Below are positions 49,555 through 58,257 of a stretch of DNA of 64,000 nucleotides, piece after piece (the first letter of the stretch is position 1; each line of letters starts with the position of its first letter). Location of the stretch: contig DATGJP010000084.1 in NCBI GenBank assembly GCA_035295125.1, forward strand, positions 1 to 64,000. Direction: 5' to 3'. The notes under the pieces are model-generated. The model did no database searches and was not told where the DNA came from. It saw only the letters and a list, made by a program, of their open reading frames with translations. Origin of the DNA: JAICMB01 sp035295125. Its GTDB lineage: Bacteria > Acidobacteriota > Terriglobia > Bryobacterales > Bryobacteraceae. The position numbers and the translations under genes are program-made.

Positions 49555-50553
49555 TTATTTAAACGTCGCGTTTCCAAATGCCTGTCCGAAACCCGGAGAC
49601 TCGTCTACCGCCAAACCTATGCGGGTCACCTCCCGGCGACGGCCCAGCAAACCGTGAGCTGTGACCGGCTCTTTCAACTCGATCAGCCATTGCGGTTCGT
49701 TTAAGACAACCGCCGACAGGTAACCGGGTTCCCTGCGATTGGGGGGCGGGCCTGCTACACGATGGCAATGCGCGACCTGATCACGCCGGAACTCCACTTC
49801 CCAGATCAGGCCAACTCTTATCAGCACGCGATCTTCGCCCACGAGGATCGGGCGGAGCCGCAGAGCCCGGCCGATGGCTACAAGCCAGATCAGACCATAC
49901 ACGTCGAGCGCCGTCATGATCCATGCGGCGACCGCGCTCCAACGGTGCAGGATGAGATGCACCGGCACGCTTTCGAAAAAGATACCAGCACCGATGATCA
50001 GGATGAACATTCCAAAGCCGCTGGCTTCTCCATATGAAAAAGCCCGGTATCCATCGCGCGTGTCGGGCCGCGCGCGCCCGGAAAAGAGCGCGTAGTAGAG
50101 CACTTCGAGTTCAGAAGCGAACAGCCGGGACAGCCACTCGTAACGGAAGAGCGCCTGCGATGCGGCTCGTATCCGCGTGACGCTATCGCCGCTGCGATCC
50201 ATTCGCCGGAAGCGTCGGACTATGGACGCGATGATCCACAACTCGAGGGGAACGCCCAACCAACGCAGCGCGGGCAGGTAAGCCTGCTCGGGCGCCGTCA
50301 GAATGAACCCCGCGGCCCGGGCGCCTGCGAAGAAGACCAGAACCAGGGTCATCCATGACGAGAAGCCCGCACGCACCACCAGGAAATAGAAGAGCGCCGG
50401 GACTGTGATTAGCAGATCGGCGAGCCCGCCCCAGCCGATCGCTGCCGGATGCACGAGCGCCCGAGGGCTGCGAGCGATCGAGAACACGGCCGTGTAGGTA
50501 CACAGCGCCAGCAAAACAAATAGCCAGTAAGCTTGCTTCTTTGCGAGTGTCAC
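49555..50553 (-). CDS. Multi-spanning membrane protein of unknown function
   Basis: 332 residues with about seven hydrophobic segments (e.g. AYWLFVLLALCTYTAVFSI, LLITVPALFYFLVV, GFGMFILIIGAGIFFESVPV, AWIMTALDVYGLIWLVAIG) and a C-terminal soluble part (EVEFRRDQVAHCHRVAG). No characterised family is recognised. It stands just before the divergent pcrA gene, 70 bases away. Confidence 0.75.
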   Translation of the reverse strand: MTLAKKQAYWLFVLLALCTYTAVFSIARSPRALVHPAAIGWGGLADLLITVPALFYFLVVRAGFSSWMTLVLVFFAGARAAGFILTAPEQAYLPALRWLGVPLELWIIASIVRRFRRMDRSGDSVTRIRAASQALFRYEWLSRLFASELEVLYYALFSGRARPDTRDGYRAFSYGEASGFGMFILIIGAGIFFESVPVHLILHRWSAVAAWIMTALDVYGLIWLVAIGRALRLRPILVGEDRVLIRVGLIWEVEFRRDQVAHCHRVAGPPPNRREPGYLSAVVLNEPQWLIELKEPVTAHGLLGRRREVTRIGLAVDESPGFGQAFGNATFK

Positions 50554-50623
50554 GCAGTACTTCGATTTTATGCTGATTTCGGAGGCTTGCGTGTTAGAAT
50601 GAGGATCTCCCCCCTATGTTTTC

Positions 50624-52984
50624 ATGGATTTCCTCGAAGGTTTAAATCCGCAACAGCGTGAAGCCGTAGCCCACGTCGAAGGTCCCATGCTTCTCCTGGC
50701 AGGCGCCGGCAGTGGTAAGACGCGCGTCATCACGCACCGCATCGCGCACCTCGTCGAAACACACCGCATACCCGGACCCTGCATTCTCGCCGTTACATTC
50801 ACGAATAAAGCAGCGGACGAGATGCGCCAGCGTGTGTTGAAGCTTCTGACGGACACGGAGCGCCGGAACACACCGCTCGTTTCGACGTTCCACTCCTTCT
50901 GCGTCCGCCTTCTGCGGCGCGATGGCGAACGCCTGGCGGACATTCGTCCTGGTTTCACCCGTAAGTTCACAATTTACGACGACGACGACCAGGTGGCGCT
51001 TCTGAGGTCGATTTATCGCGCGCTGGGGTTGGACGAGAAGTTCATGGCGTATCGCTCGATGAGTTCGTGGATCAGCCACAACAAGAGCAACAAGCTCTCG
51101 CCGCAAGATGCCTATAACGCGTCGACCGATCAAAAGACGACGCGCCTGTCCAAGATTTACGAAGACTACGAAGCGCGGCTGCGGCAGGCGAATGCGCTCG
51201 ATTTCGACGACCTGCTGCTCGAATCGGTCCGGCTACTGGCTCACGACGAGCACCTGCGCGAGCAGTACAACCGCCGTTTCGAGTTCGTCATGATTGACGA
51301 GTATCAGGACACCAACCGCAGCCAGTACGAACTGATGCGGCACCTCACGCGCCTGCATCAGAACATCTGCGTAGTGGGAGACGAGGACCAGTCTATCTAT
51401 GGATGGCGCGGCGCAAACATCCGAAACATCCTCGATTTCGAGAAGGATTTTCCGAACACAACGGTGATCCGCCTGGAGCGGAACTACCGTTCGACGAAAA
51501 ACATCCTGGACGCGGCCAGCGCCGTGGTGGCGAATAACAAGGAACGCAAGGGCAAATGGCTGTGGACCGAAGAAGGCGCCGGTTCCCCCATCGGTGTCTA
51601 TCAGGCGCCGAATGCCGAGAACGAGGCGCTGTTCATCGCCGACACCATCGACAAGGTGCTCCGCAAGGACCCCACCGGGCGGGTCGCGGTGCTCTATCGC
51701 ACCAACTTCATGTCGCGCCAGATTGAAGAAGCGCTGCGGCGGTACGGGCGCCGCTACATCGTCGTCGGCGGGTTAAGTTTCTATCAGCGTGCCGAGGTTA
51801 AGGACGTCCTGGCCTATCTCAAGGTTCTCTCGAGCCCGGCCGACTCCATCAGCCTGTTGCGCATCATCAATACTCCGGCACGCGGCATCGGCAAAACGAC
51901 CGTCGAGCAGATCGAGCAGTACGCTCTGGAACACAATCTGAGCTTGTGGTCGACGATTAGTCGAATGATCGAGGAAGGCGTGTTTGCCGCCCGCGCCGAG
52001 GCCGCGCTTAAGAGCTTCCACAACCTGATCGCAGACCTGACGGACCTCGCCTCGGCAACCCCGCCCAAACCCGTGAACGAGATCCTCGTCGAGCTGCTCG
52101 ACCGGACCGGTTACGGCAAGATGCTCGAGGCCGACCAGACGCCGGAAGCGGAATCGCGGCTGGGGAACCTGAAGGAGCTTGTGAACGCCGCCGCCGAAGC
52201 GGCGGAGCGCGGCGAAGGAATTACCGAGTTTCTCGATCACGCTGCACTAGTCGCTGACGCCGACTCCATAGACGAGCGCGCTCCAGTGTCGCTGCTGACG
52301 ATGCACAACGCCAAAGGGCTGGAGTTTCCGGTCGTGTTCGTCGCGGGTCTCGAGGAAGGTCTTTTTCCGCACAGCCGCTCGTTCGACACACCCTCCGCGC
52401 TCGAAGAGGAACGCCGCTTGTTTTACGTCGCGATGACGCGGGCCGAAAAGCGCCTCTATCTGACTTCGGCGCGTTACCGGCGCCGTTTCGGAGGTGGGGA
52501 AAGCGAGCGCACCATTCCTTCCCGCTTCTTGAACGAAGTCCCGCGCGGACTAACGGAATCGCTGGGTGGGGAACGCGACATCGGCGGGGTTGACCTGTAC
52601 TCCGAACGCTACGAAGTCCGCGAGACGGTGAAGCGCAATCTTTACACCGGCAAGACTTACAATTCGCTCGAGAACATCAGCCAGTTCTTTGCGGAGCGAG
52701 GCGTCAAGACGCCCTCCATGGCGCCGCAACCGCAGCCCAAACCTCAGCCGCAGGCCCCAGCGCCCGCGACGACGAAACCCGCCGCTCCGACAGCGCCGCC
52801 TCCCCGCCCCGCCGTCCGCAAGAAGCCGTTCGGCGCTGGGTCGACCATCCATCACCCGAAATATGGCCGGGGAACGGTGCTACGTCGCGAAGGGGAAGGC
52901 GAAGACGCTAAACTGACTGTTAGCTTCCCCGGCTACGGCCTAAAAAAACTAGTTGAGAAATACGCAGGGATCAAAGAGGAATGA
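50624..52984 (+). CDS. pcrA: UvrD/PcrA-type ATP-dependent DNA helicase
   Basis: 786 residues. Motif I MLLLAGAGSGKTRVITHR, motif Ia AVTFTNKAADEMRQRV, motif II VMIDEYQDTNRSQYELM, motif III GDEDQSIYGWRGA, motif IV LERNYRST, motif V VSLLTMHNAKGLEFPVVFVAG, motif VI RRLFYVAMTRAEKRLYL: all superfamily 1A motifs in order. A Pro/Gln-rich linker precedes a C-terminal Tudor-like segment (FGAGSTIHHPKYGRGTVLRR) as in PcrA, which binds RNA polymerase. It unwinds DNA in repair and resolves conflicts with transcription. Coupled by overlap to a small basic gene. Confidence 0.96.
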   Translation: MDFLEGLNPQQREAVAHVEGPMLLLAGAGSGKTRVITHRIAHLVETHRIPGPCILAVTFTNKAADEMRQRVLKLLTDTERRNTPLVSTFHSFCVRLLRRDGERLADIRPGFTRKFTIYDDDDQVALLRSIYRALGLDEKFMAYRSMSSWISHNKSNKLSPQDAYNASTDQKTTRLSKIYEDYEARLRQANALDFDDLLLESVRLLAHDEHLREQYNRRFEFVMIDEYQDTNRSQYELMRHLTRLHQNICVVGDEDQSIYGWRGANIRNILDFEKDFPNTTVIRLERNYRSTKNILDAASAVVANNKERKGKWLWTEEGAGSPIGVYQAPNAENEALFIADTIDKVLRKDPTGRVAVLYRTNFMSRQIEEALRRYGRRYIVVGGLSFYQRAEVKDVLAYLKVLSSPADSISLLRIINTPARGIGKTTVEQIEQYALEHNLSLWSTISRMIEEGVFAARAEAALKSFHNLIADLTDLASATPPKPVNEILVELLDRTGYGKMLEADQTPEAESRLGNLKELVNAAAEAAERGEGITEFLDHAALVADADSIDERAPVSLLTMHNAKGLEFPVVFVAGLEEGLFPHSRSFDTPSALEEERRLFYVAMTRAEKRLYLTSARYRRRFGGGESERTIPSRFLNEVPRGLTESLGGERDIGGVDLYSERYEVRETVKRNLYTGKTYNSLENISQFFAERGVKTPSMAPQPQPKPQPQAPAPATTKPAAPTAPPPRPAVRKKPFGAGSTIHHPKYGRGTVLRREGEGEDAKLTVSFPGYGLKKLVEKYAGIKEE

Positions 52985-53139
52985 ATACTAAACACGTTTC
53001 TGACAGAGCGGAGCGCAAAAAGCTGAAGCGTACGGCTCGCAAGAAAGCTGCACCCAAAGCCCCACGCGCGTCCGGGGTGGCGCGCGGCTCCATGAAGAAG
53101 AAAGTCAAAAAGATGGCGAAAGGCCAGCGTAAGCGTTAG
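52981..53139 (+). CDS. 52-residue highly basic protein
   Basis: An ORF overlapping the pcrA stop by 4 bases (ATGA). It encodes 52 residues, about 40% Lys/Arg, including AERKKLKRTARKKAAPKAP and SMKKKVKKMAKGQRKR, with few acidic residues. It resembles nucleic-acid-binding tails; no known family. The next gene starts 8 bases after the stop. Codon composition resembles its neighbours, so a real small protein is plausible, but it could also be a chance ORF. Confidence 0.55.
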   Translation: MNTKHVSDRAERKKLKRTARKKAAPKAPRASGVARGSMKKKVKKMAKGQRKR

Positions 53140-53147
53140 CGCGCTCA

Positions 53148-54650
53148 GTGGCCTCCCAGCTCCTACGCACCAAGAACATCGACGCGTTAATTGCCGCTTC
53201 GGAAGAACCGGGCAGGCGACTGCGCAGAACACTCGGTCCGTGGAGCCTTACAGCGCTGGGCATCGGCGCTGTTATCGGTTCGGGCATCTTTACAGTTACC
53301 GGAACGGCGGCGGCCGGCAAGGTCCTCGCCGTTCCTTCCATTCTCAAGGCGACGCTTTTCGATCTCATCCTGAACGGGTATCATGCCGGCGCGCAGATGG
53401 GCCGGCCGGGTGCAGGCCCGGCATTGACGTTGTCGTTCGTGCTGGTCGGTATCGCGTGCTGCTTTGCGGCGTTGTGCTATGCCGAGTTGGCCTCGATGAT
53501 TCCGATTGCGGGCAGCGCGTATACGTACTCATACGCGATCCTCGGCGAGATCATCGCGTGGATCATCGGGTGGGATCTGATTTTGGAGTACGCGGTCTCG
53601 AATATGTCGGTGGCGGTAGGATTCTCGGCCTATCTACAGGACCTGTTCGATAACGTCTTCGGTTTTCACTTACCGCCGCAATGGGCGTTTCCCCCGTTCC
53701 CCGCCCCGGGCGGACCCGCGGGCTGGTTCAACCTTCCGGCATTGCTCATTACGCTGGGCGTCACCTGGATCCTGGTGCGAGGCGTAAAGGAGAGCGCGGA
53801 AGTGAACACCACGATGGTGTTCATCAAGATCGTCGCCATCCTGTTCTTCTGCTTTGGCGCTGCCAAGGCGGTGAACACGGGGAACTGGCACCCATTCGCT
53901 CCCAACCACTTCCCAGGGATTTTGACGGGCGCCTCGATCATCTTCTTCAGCTACATTGGATTCGATTCCGTTTCGACGGCTGCCGAGGAGTGCGGGCGTC
54001 CGCAGCGCGACCTGCCTTTCGGGATCATCGCAACGCTCATCATCTGCACGGTTCTCTACGCGTCCGTGTCGCTCGTACTGACCGGCATCATGCCCTGGAC
54101 CAAGCTCGGCACCGATTCACCGGTGGCGGACGCGTTGAAGGCCCTTGGCATGAACCGGCTGCGCGTCATCGTGACTGCCGGAGCGCTGATGGGCATGCTC
54201 TCGTCGCTGCTGGTCTATCAATACGGCCAGGCGCGCATCTGGTTCGCGATGTCGCGCGATCGCTTGCTCCCCGGGATGTTCTCAGCCGTGCACAGCCGCT
54301 TTCAGACGCCGCACGTTTCTACGTGGATTGCGGGGGTCGTCGTCGGTTTGCCGGCGGGGATTTGGGACATCGACACCTTTGCCGAGCTCTCCAACATTGG
54401 CACTCTGTTTGCTTTCATTTTGGTGTCGATAGGCGTGATCGTGCTCCGTAAGAAGCAACCCGACCGTAAGCGCACCTTCCGTGTGCCACTGGTGCCGTTT
54501 ACGCCAATGATCTCAATTGCCTGCTGTCTTTTGCTTATGATCGGCCTGCCACTCGAAACCTGGCTTCGGTTTGTCTCGTGGCTGATCATCGGCCTGGTGA
54601 TCTATTTCACTTATGGAAAGAAGCGCAGTGAGCTCGCAGACGCGAAGTAA
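53148..54650 (+). CDS. APC-family amino-acid permease
   Basis: 500 residues, about twelve membrane helices. LTALGIGAVIGSGIFTVTGT is the substrate-binding unwound helix 1 of the APC fold; CYAELASMIPIAGSAYTYSY and the second-half FFSYIGFDSVSTAAEECGRP are also typical of the cationic-amino-acid-transporter (YfnA/CAT) branch. It imports an amino acid with H+ or by exchange; specificity is not readable. The GTG start at 53148 follows the 52-residue ORF by 8 bases, so the three genes may be one transcript. Confidence 0.93.
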   Translation: MASQLLRTKNIDALIAASEEPGRRLRRTLGPWSLTALGIGAVIGSGIFTVTGTAAAGKVLAVPSILKATLFDLILNGYHAGAQMGRPGAGPALTLSFVLVGIACCFAALCYAELASMIPIAGSAYTYSYAILGEIIAWIIGWDLILEYAVSNMSVAVGFSAYLQDLFDNVFGFHLPPQWAFPPFPAPGGPAGWFNLPALLITLGVTWILVRGVKESAEVNTTMVFIKIVAILFFCFGAAKAVNTGNWHPFAPNHFPGILTGASIIFFSYIGFDSVSTAAEECGRPQRDLPFGIIATLIICTVLYASVSLVLTGIMPWTKLGTDSPVADALKALGMNRLRVIVTAGALMGMLSSLLVYQYGQARIWFAMSRDRLLPGMFSAVHSRFQTPHVSTWIAGVVVGLPAGIWDIDTFAELSNIGTLFAFILVSIGVIVLRKKQPDRKRTFRVPLVPFTPMISIACCLLLMIGLPLETWLRFVSWLIIGLVIYFTYGKKRSELADAK

Positions 54651-54957
54651 ACGTGGCGCAGGCGGTTTCGCCTGTGCATCCTTCCACAATGTCAAAATAT
54701 TCGTGAGGCGCGAAGAATCTGAAGCCGTGTAATACAAACCAGCATGGCCGCAACCCACAACGAACCAGTGGCGCAGACATCTTGGCGGACGCATTTCCGC
54801 TGAAATCCAAAGGCGGGGTCGAAAGCCCTGGTAAAAATGTCGGAAACAATGGAAGCGCCAAAATGGGCTTTCATCCGTTTTCGTGCCTCCCCAGGGCCAT
54901 CCCTGCAGGCGAGACCGCCTGCTTCACTCTTCCACAGTCTGGCACCCGGGGAACCAA
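54651..54957. repeat. Intergenic stretch holding two dispersed-repeat copies
   Basis: 54654-54690 reads gtggcgcaggcggtttcgcctgtgcatcc and ccttccaca; 54901-54945 reads ccctgcaggcgagaccgcctgc and ttcactcttccacagtctgg. Both belong to the family of hairpin repeats seen elsewhere. The sequence between them shows no gene. GGGGAA before 54958 is the next gene's ribosome-binding site. Confidence 0.65.
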
Positions 54958-56034
54958 GTGAGCGTGACCTCGCCGCCTAATCGCCTCGCTTATCTCGACT
55001 GGTTACGGGGCGCCGCGGTGCTGATCATGATTCAGACCCACGTCTTCAACTCCATGACGCGGACCGACCTGCATGGCAGCGCGGGCTACATGCTTTCGCA
55101 ATTTATTGGCGGGATGGCGGCGCCGTTGTTTCTGTTCATGGCAGGCGTGACCCTGGCGTTTCGGATCGACAGCCGCGAGCGCCGTGGGTACACACCGGTC
55201 CGGCTCTTCCGCGACAGCCTGTCTCGCGCGGGCTACATCTTTGTCGTTGCCATTCTATTTCGACTGCAGTTGTGGGTTTTCCAATTTCAACTGTCTGATT
55301 GGCGGAACGTGCTGCGCGTCGACATATTAAACTGCATGGCGCTGGCGCTGGCGATCGGTTCGACAGTGGCTTTGCTCCCGCGGGCGCGCTGGTTTAGCGC
55401 CAGCGTGATCCTGGGCAGTCTCATCGCCGGTGTCGCGCCGCTGGTTGCGTCGCTCGACTGGTCGGGCCTGCCGTGGCCTGTGCGGAACTATCTGGTACCC
55501 GCGCCAAACTGCTTCAGCCTCTTTCCCAACGGCGCTTACGTTCCCCTTGGCCTCGCCGCTGGATTCGTGCTTCGCAACGTGGCAGCGGAAGCGCTCGGAA
55601 TGGTCCTGCGATGGGTTGCCATCATCGGATTCGGCCTGGTCTCGGCCGGGCACTACTTTTCCAATCTGCCTTTTTCGATCTATCCGCAATCCGATTTCTG
55701 GCGCACCAGCCCCGGCCTGATCGTCATCCGCACTGGAATCATGCTGCTCGGCCTGGCGCTGGCCTATCTTTGCACGCGCGTCCACATCATCGGGTCCGCC
55801 CAGATACAACAACTCGGAATCACTTCGCTGCTGGTGTACTGGGTCCATGTTGAGCTCGTTTACGGCTACGCGCTAGGACTCTGGAAGAAGCAGTTAGTGC
55901 CATTGCAGTCGGCTCTTCTGGCGGCCGCGGTCATGATCCTGATGTACTGGCTCTCGGTGGCGAAGACGCGCTGGCTGTCGTCTTTCAACTGGCGCGACGC
56001 GTTCAGCCCGCGTATTCCAGTACCACGAGTGTAA
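54958..56034 (+). CDS. Multi-spanning membrane acyltransferase-like protein (DUF1624-like)
   Basis: About 358 residues with around ten membrane helices. The opening RLAYLDWLRGAAVLIMIQTHVFN, with a conserved D/R/H pattern, matches the heparan-alpha-glucosaminide N-acetyltransferase-like/acyltransferase-3 start (His in the first helices). Later: GLLVYWVHVELVYGYAL-type helix (LLVYWVHVELVYGYAL). Such enzymes O- or N-acylate cell-envelope sugars. The start is GTG 54958, as the longer ATG reading runs through the repeat. Convergent with the phosphatase gene, with a 32-base overlap. Confidence 0.8.
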   Translation: MSVTSPPNRLAYLDWLRGAAVLIMIQTHVFNSMTRTDLHGSAGYMLSQFIGGMAAPLFLFMAGVTLAFRIDSRERRGYTPVRLFRDSLSRAGYIFVVAILFRLQLWVFQFQLSDWRNVLRVDILNCMALALAIGSTVALLPRARWFSASVILGSLIAGVAPLVASLDWSGLPWPVRNYLVPAPNCFSLFPNGAYVPLGLAAGFVLRNVAAEALGMVLRWVAIIGFGLVSAGHYFSNLPFSIYPQSDFWRTSPGLIVIRTGIMLLGLALAYLCTRVHIIGSAQIQQLGITSLLVYWVHVELVYGYALGLWKKQLVPLQSALLAAAVMILMYWLSVAKTRWLSSFNWRDAFSPRIPVPRV

Positions 56035-57664
56035 CATCGTCGGCGGGCACCGATCCCTCGGTAAATCGTTCGAATGCCTGCAGCACGCCAATGTGGATGT
56101 CCTGGCACCCGCCGCTCGCCCGCGCTTTTACGGCCTCACGCAGACCAGCCTTGTCGAAGAAGGCGCCATCGGCGTTCTCAGCTTCGGACAAACCGTCGCT
56201 ATAGAGGACAAGCTTGTCGCCTGGTTGCAGGCGGAGTTCCTCGACAGGGTACGTGGCAATCTCAAGCATCCCTAACGGTATTCCGGTTGTCGGCAACGCG
56301 CGCAATTCACCGTCTCTGTTAATCAGGAACGGCTTCGGATGGCCGGCATTGGACCAATGCATTACTCCGTCGCGGGTCACGATGCCGTAAAACATCGTGG
56401 CGTACTTCTCGCCCTGGGTGCGCTCGTTGATAAAATGATTGATGCGCGATAAAGTCTGCTGCATATCGGCGCGCGCTTCCGACGCCAGCAGGAACGCCCC
56501 CTGCAACAGCGACGCCAGCAGCGCCGAGCTGACACCCTTGCCGGAAACGTCGGCAACGACCACGGCCCAGGAGTCCGTGCCTATCGGCCGCAGATCGAAA
56601 TAGTCGCCGCCCACCTCATGGGAAGCGATACTCGACGCAGCGGCCCGAAACCAGCCCTCGGATGGAAACTTGGTGGGAAGAAGGCTGCGCTGGATCTGCC
56701 GCGCAACACTCAATTCCTCTTCCATACGCTGCTTTTCGCGCTCTTCCTGAAGCAGGCGGGCGTTTTCGATGATCGTGGAGGCTTCGAGCGCCAAGGTCTG
56801 CAAAAGCTCGCGGTTGCCGCCGGACAGATCAGCCGCCACTTGCCGCGAATCCATGTACAGAAGCCCCACCGTGTCGTCGATACTCGCGAGCACGGTCTCC
56901 TGCATGGATCCGGTGCGAACGTGAATCAGCGGCACACACACCACGCTGCGGAGTTCCAGGTCCGCCACGGACATTTCCGGGCGCACGCCGTGCTCCTCGA
57001 GCGGGTCGAAATTCATGGAGAGCAACTCGCGCCGGGTCCTCAGCGCACGATTGATGACCGACGTGGGCACACGCAGCTCCGTATTCGGGAGCGGACGACC
57101 GTGCTGGTCGCGAGCCACCGACACCGAAAGCTCGCCGGCTTTCCGCAGCAACAGGAACCCTCGCTCGGCGCCCGTGACAGTGAGCGCGGCATCCACCACC
57201 GCCGCCAGGACGTCTTCGGTCGAAAGCGAGCTTTGCAGCGCCCGGGCCACTTCCACAAGCGCCCGAAGCTTAGCCAGCCCGCTGCTGACAGCCGTTTCCG
57301 CATGCGGCGCGATCTGTCCGAGGATGCGGTTCATCTCGTCTTCTTCGACCGTAAAAATGAGCCTGTACGAGTCCTGAAACCCGAAATCGATGCGGTCTGA
57401 ATTGGCGAGCACGTGGCGAGTGACGCGCTCCCCGTTCACATGCACGCCGTGCCGGCTGTTGAGGTCCTCGATGATGTATTGCCCGTCCTCGACCACGATG
57501 CGGGCATGGGACCGGGACGCACGGTTGTCCTTCAGCACGAGTTGATTGTCGGCCTGGCGGCCGATCAGAAATGGAATGGGATCGAGCGACACACGGGCGC
57601 GATTTCCCGAAGGATTGATGACCACCAATCCCGGACGGCTACGCGACTTCGCCACCGCCGACAT
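56003..57664 (-). CDS. FHA-GAF-PP2C (SpoIIE-type) serine phosphatase
   Basis: 553 residues (start ATG 57664). N-terminal FHA domain: IPFLIGRQADNQLVLKD, then SRSHARIVVEDGQY (phosphothreonine-binding Arg/Ser). Then a GAF domain (LVEVARALQSSLSTEDVLAA, FLLLRKAGELSVSVARDQHG) and a C-terminal PP2C/SpoIIE phosphatase (SVARQIQRSLLPTKFPSEGW, ADVSGKGVSSALLASLLQGA, NAGHPKPFLINRDG, LVLYSDGLSEAENADG with its metal-binding Asp residues). It likely controls an anti-sigma antagonist or an FHA-linked kinase pathway. Starts at the stop of the fur-type gene (1-base overlap, TAATG). Confidence 0.93.
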   Translation of the reverse strand: MSAVAKSRSRPGLVVINPSGNRARVSLDPIPFLIGRQADNQLVLKDNRASRSHARIVVEDGQYIIEDLNSRHGVHVNGERVTRHVLANSDRIDFGFQDSYRLIFTVEEDEMNRILGQIAPHAETAVSSGLAKLRALVEVARALQSSLSTEDVLAAVVDAALTVTGAERGFLLLRKAGELSVSVARDQHGRPLPNTELRVPTSVINRALRTRRELLSMNFDPLEEHGVRPEMSVADLELRSVVCVPLIHVRTGSMQETVLASIDDTVGLLYMDSRQVAADLSGGNRELLQTLALEASTIIENARLLQEEREKQRMEEELSVARQIQRSLLPTKFPSEGWFRAAASSIASHEVGGDYFDLRPIGTDSWAVVVADVSGKGVSSALLASLLQGAFLLASEARADMQQTLSRINHFINERTQGEKYATMFYGIVTRDGVMHWSNAGHPKPFLINRDGELRALPTTGIPLGMLEIATYPVEELRLQPGDKLVLYSDGLSEAENADGAFFDKAGLREAVKARASGGCQDIHIGVLQAFERFTEGSVPADDVTLVVLEYAG

Positions 57665-58143
57665 TATTTCCCGCGCGCCGGCGTGCGGGCAGCCTCGGTC
57701 ATCTCCTGCGCGCGCAACGCCTGGCAGTGGGAACAATATCCTCCCACTTCGGTGCGCGTAATCATGATCTGGAAGCCGAACATTCGCTCGATCTGCTCGC
57801 GCATCTCCTGCAGCGGCAGGCCGAAGTACTCCTCGACACGGCCGCAGCGGAGGCAGATAATGTGCGCGTGTTCCTGTTTGAGGCGGGTTTCATAGTAATG
57901 CTGATCGCCCTTATGATGCATCAGGTCGAGCTCGTCGACCAGCCCGCCGTGCTTCAGCATCTTCAGCGTCCGATACACAGTGACGCGGTTCAGCTTGGGG
58001 TCTTTTTCCTTCGCGAGACGGTAAAGCTGTTCGGCATCGAGATGCTGTCCCGAGTTGTCGATGACTTCGAGCAGGATCTGGCGCTGCCGTGTGAGTCGAA
58101 CCCCCCGCTGGCGCAGAGAATCCTTGATGCCTTCCGCTGACAC
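57664..58143 (-). CDS. Fur-family metal-dependent regulator
   Basis: About 159 residues from GTG 58143, the usual length; an in-frame ATG at 58185 lies at the edge of a repeat and would add 14 residues. RLTRQRQILLEVIDNSGQHLDAEQLYRL and VTVYRTLKMLKHGGLVDEL form the winged-helix DNA-binding domain. The metal-binding part has HAHIICLRCGRVEEY (His, Cys pair) and ending YCSHCQAL (second Cys pair), so structural Zn is expected. It could be Fur, Zur or PerR; the exact metal is not readable. It is coupled to the phosphatase gene downstream. Confidence 0.9.
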   Translation of the reverse strand: MSAEGIKDSLRQRGVRLTRQRQILLEVIDNSGQHLDAEQLYRLAKEKDPKLNRVTVYRTLKMLKHGGLVDELDLMHHKGDQHYYETRLKQEHAHIICLRCGRVEEYFGLPLQEMREQIERMFGFQIMITRTEVGGYCSHCQALRAQEMTEAARTPARGK

Positions 58144-58187
58144 TAAACCGAGCGTAGCACGGTGGATCGTAATCGAGGATTGCATCC

Positions 58188-58257
58188 TGCGGCGGGTTGC
58201 CGAACCCGCCCAGCGCCGATTGGCAATCGGCGGCAGACTGCCAGTCTGCATCACTGG
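58188..58257. repeat. Dispersed hairpin repeat cluster
   Basis: ctgcggcgggttgccgaacccgcc, then gccgattggcaatcggcgg and cagactgccagtctg, followed by catcac: three adjacent hairpins. The first and the tail match the family at 20671 and 36344. It lies between fur and the respiratory operon, touching the stop of the CydA-like gene. Confidence 0.7.
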
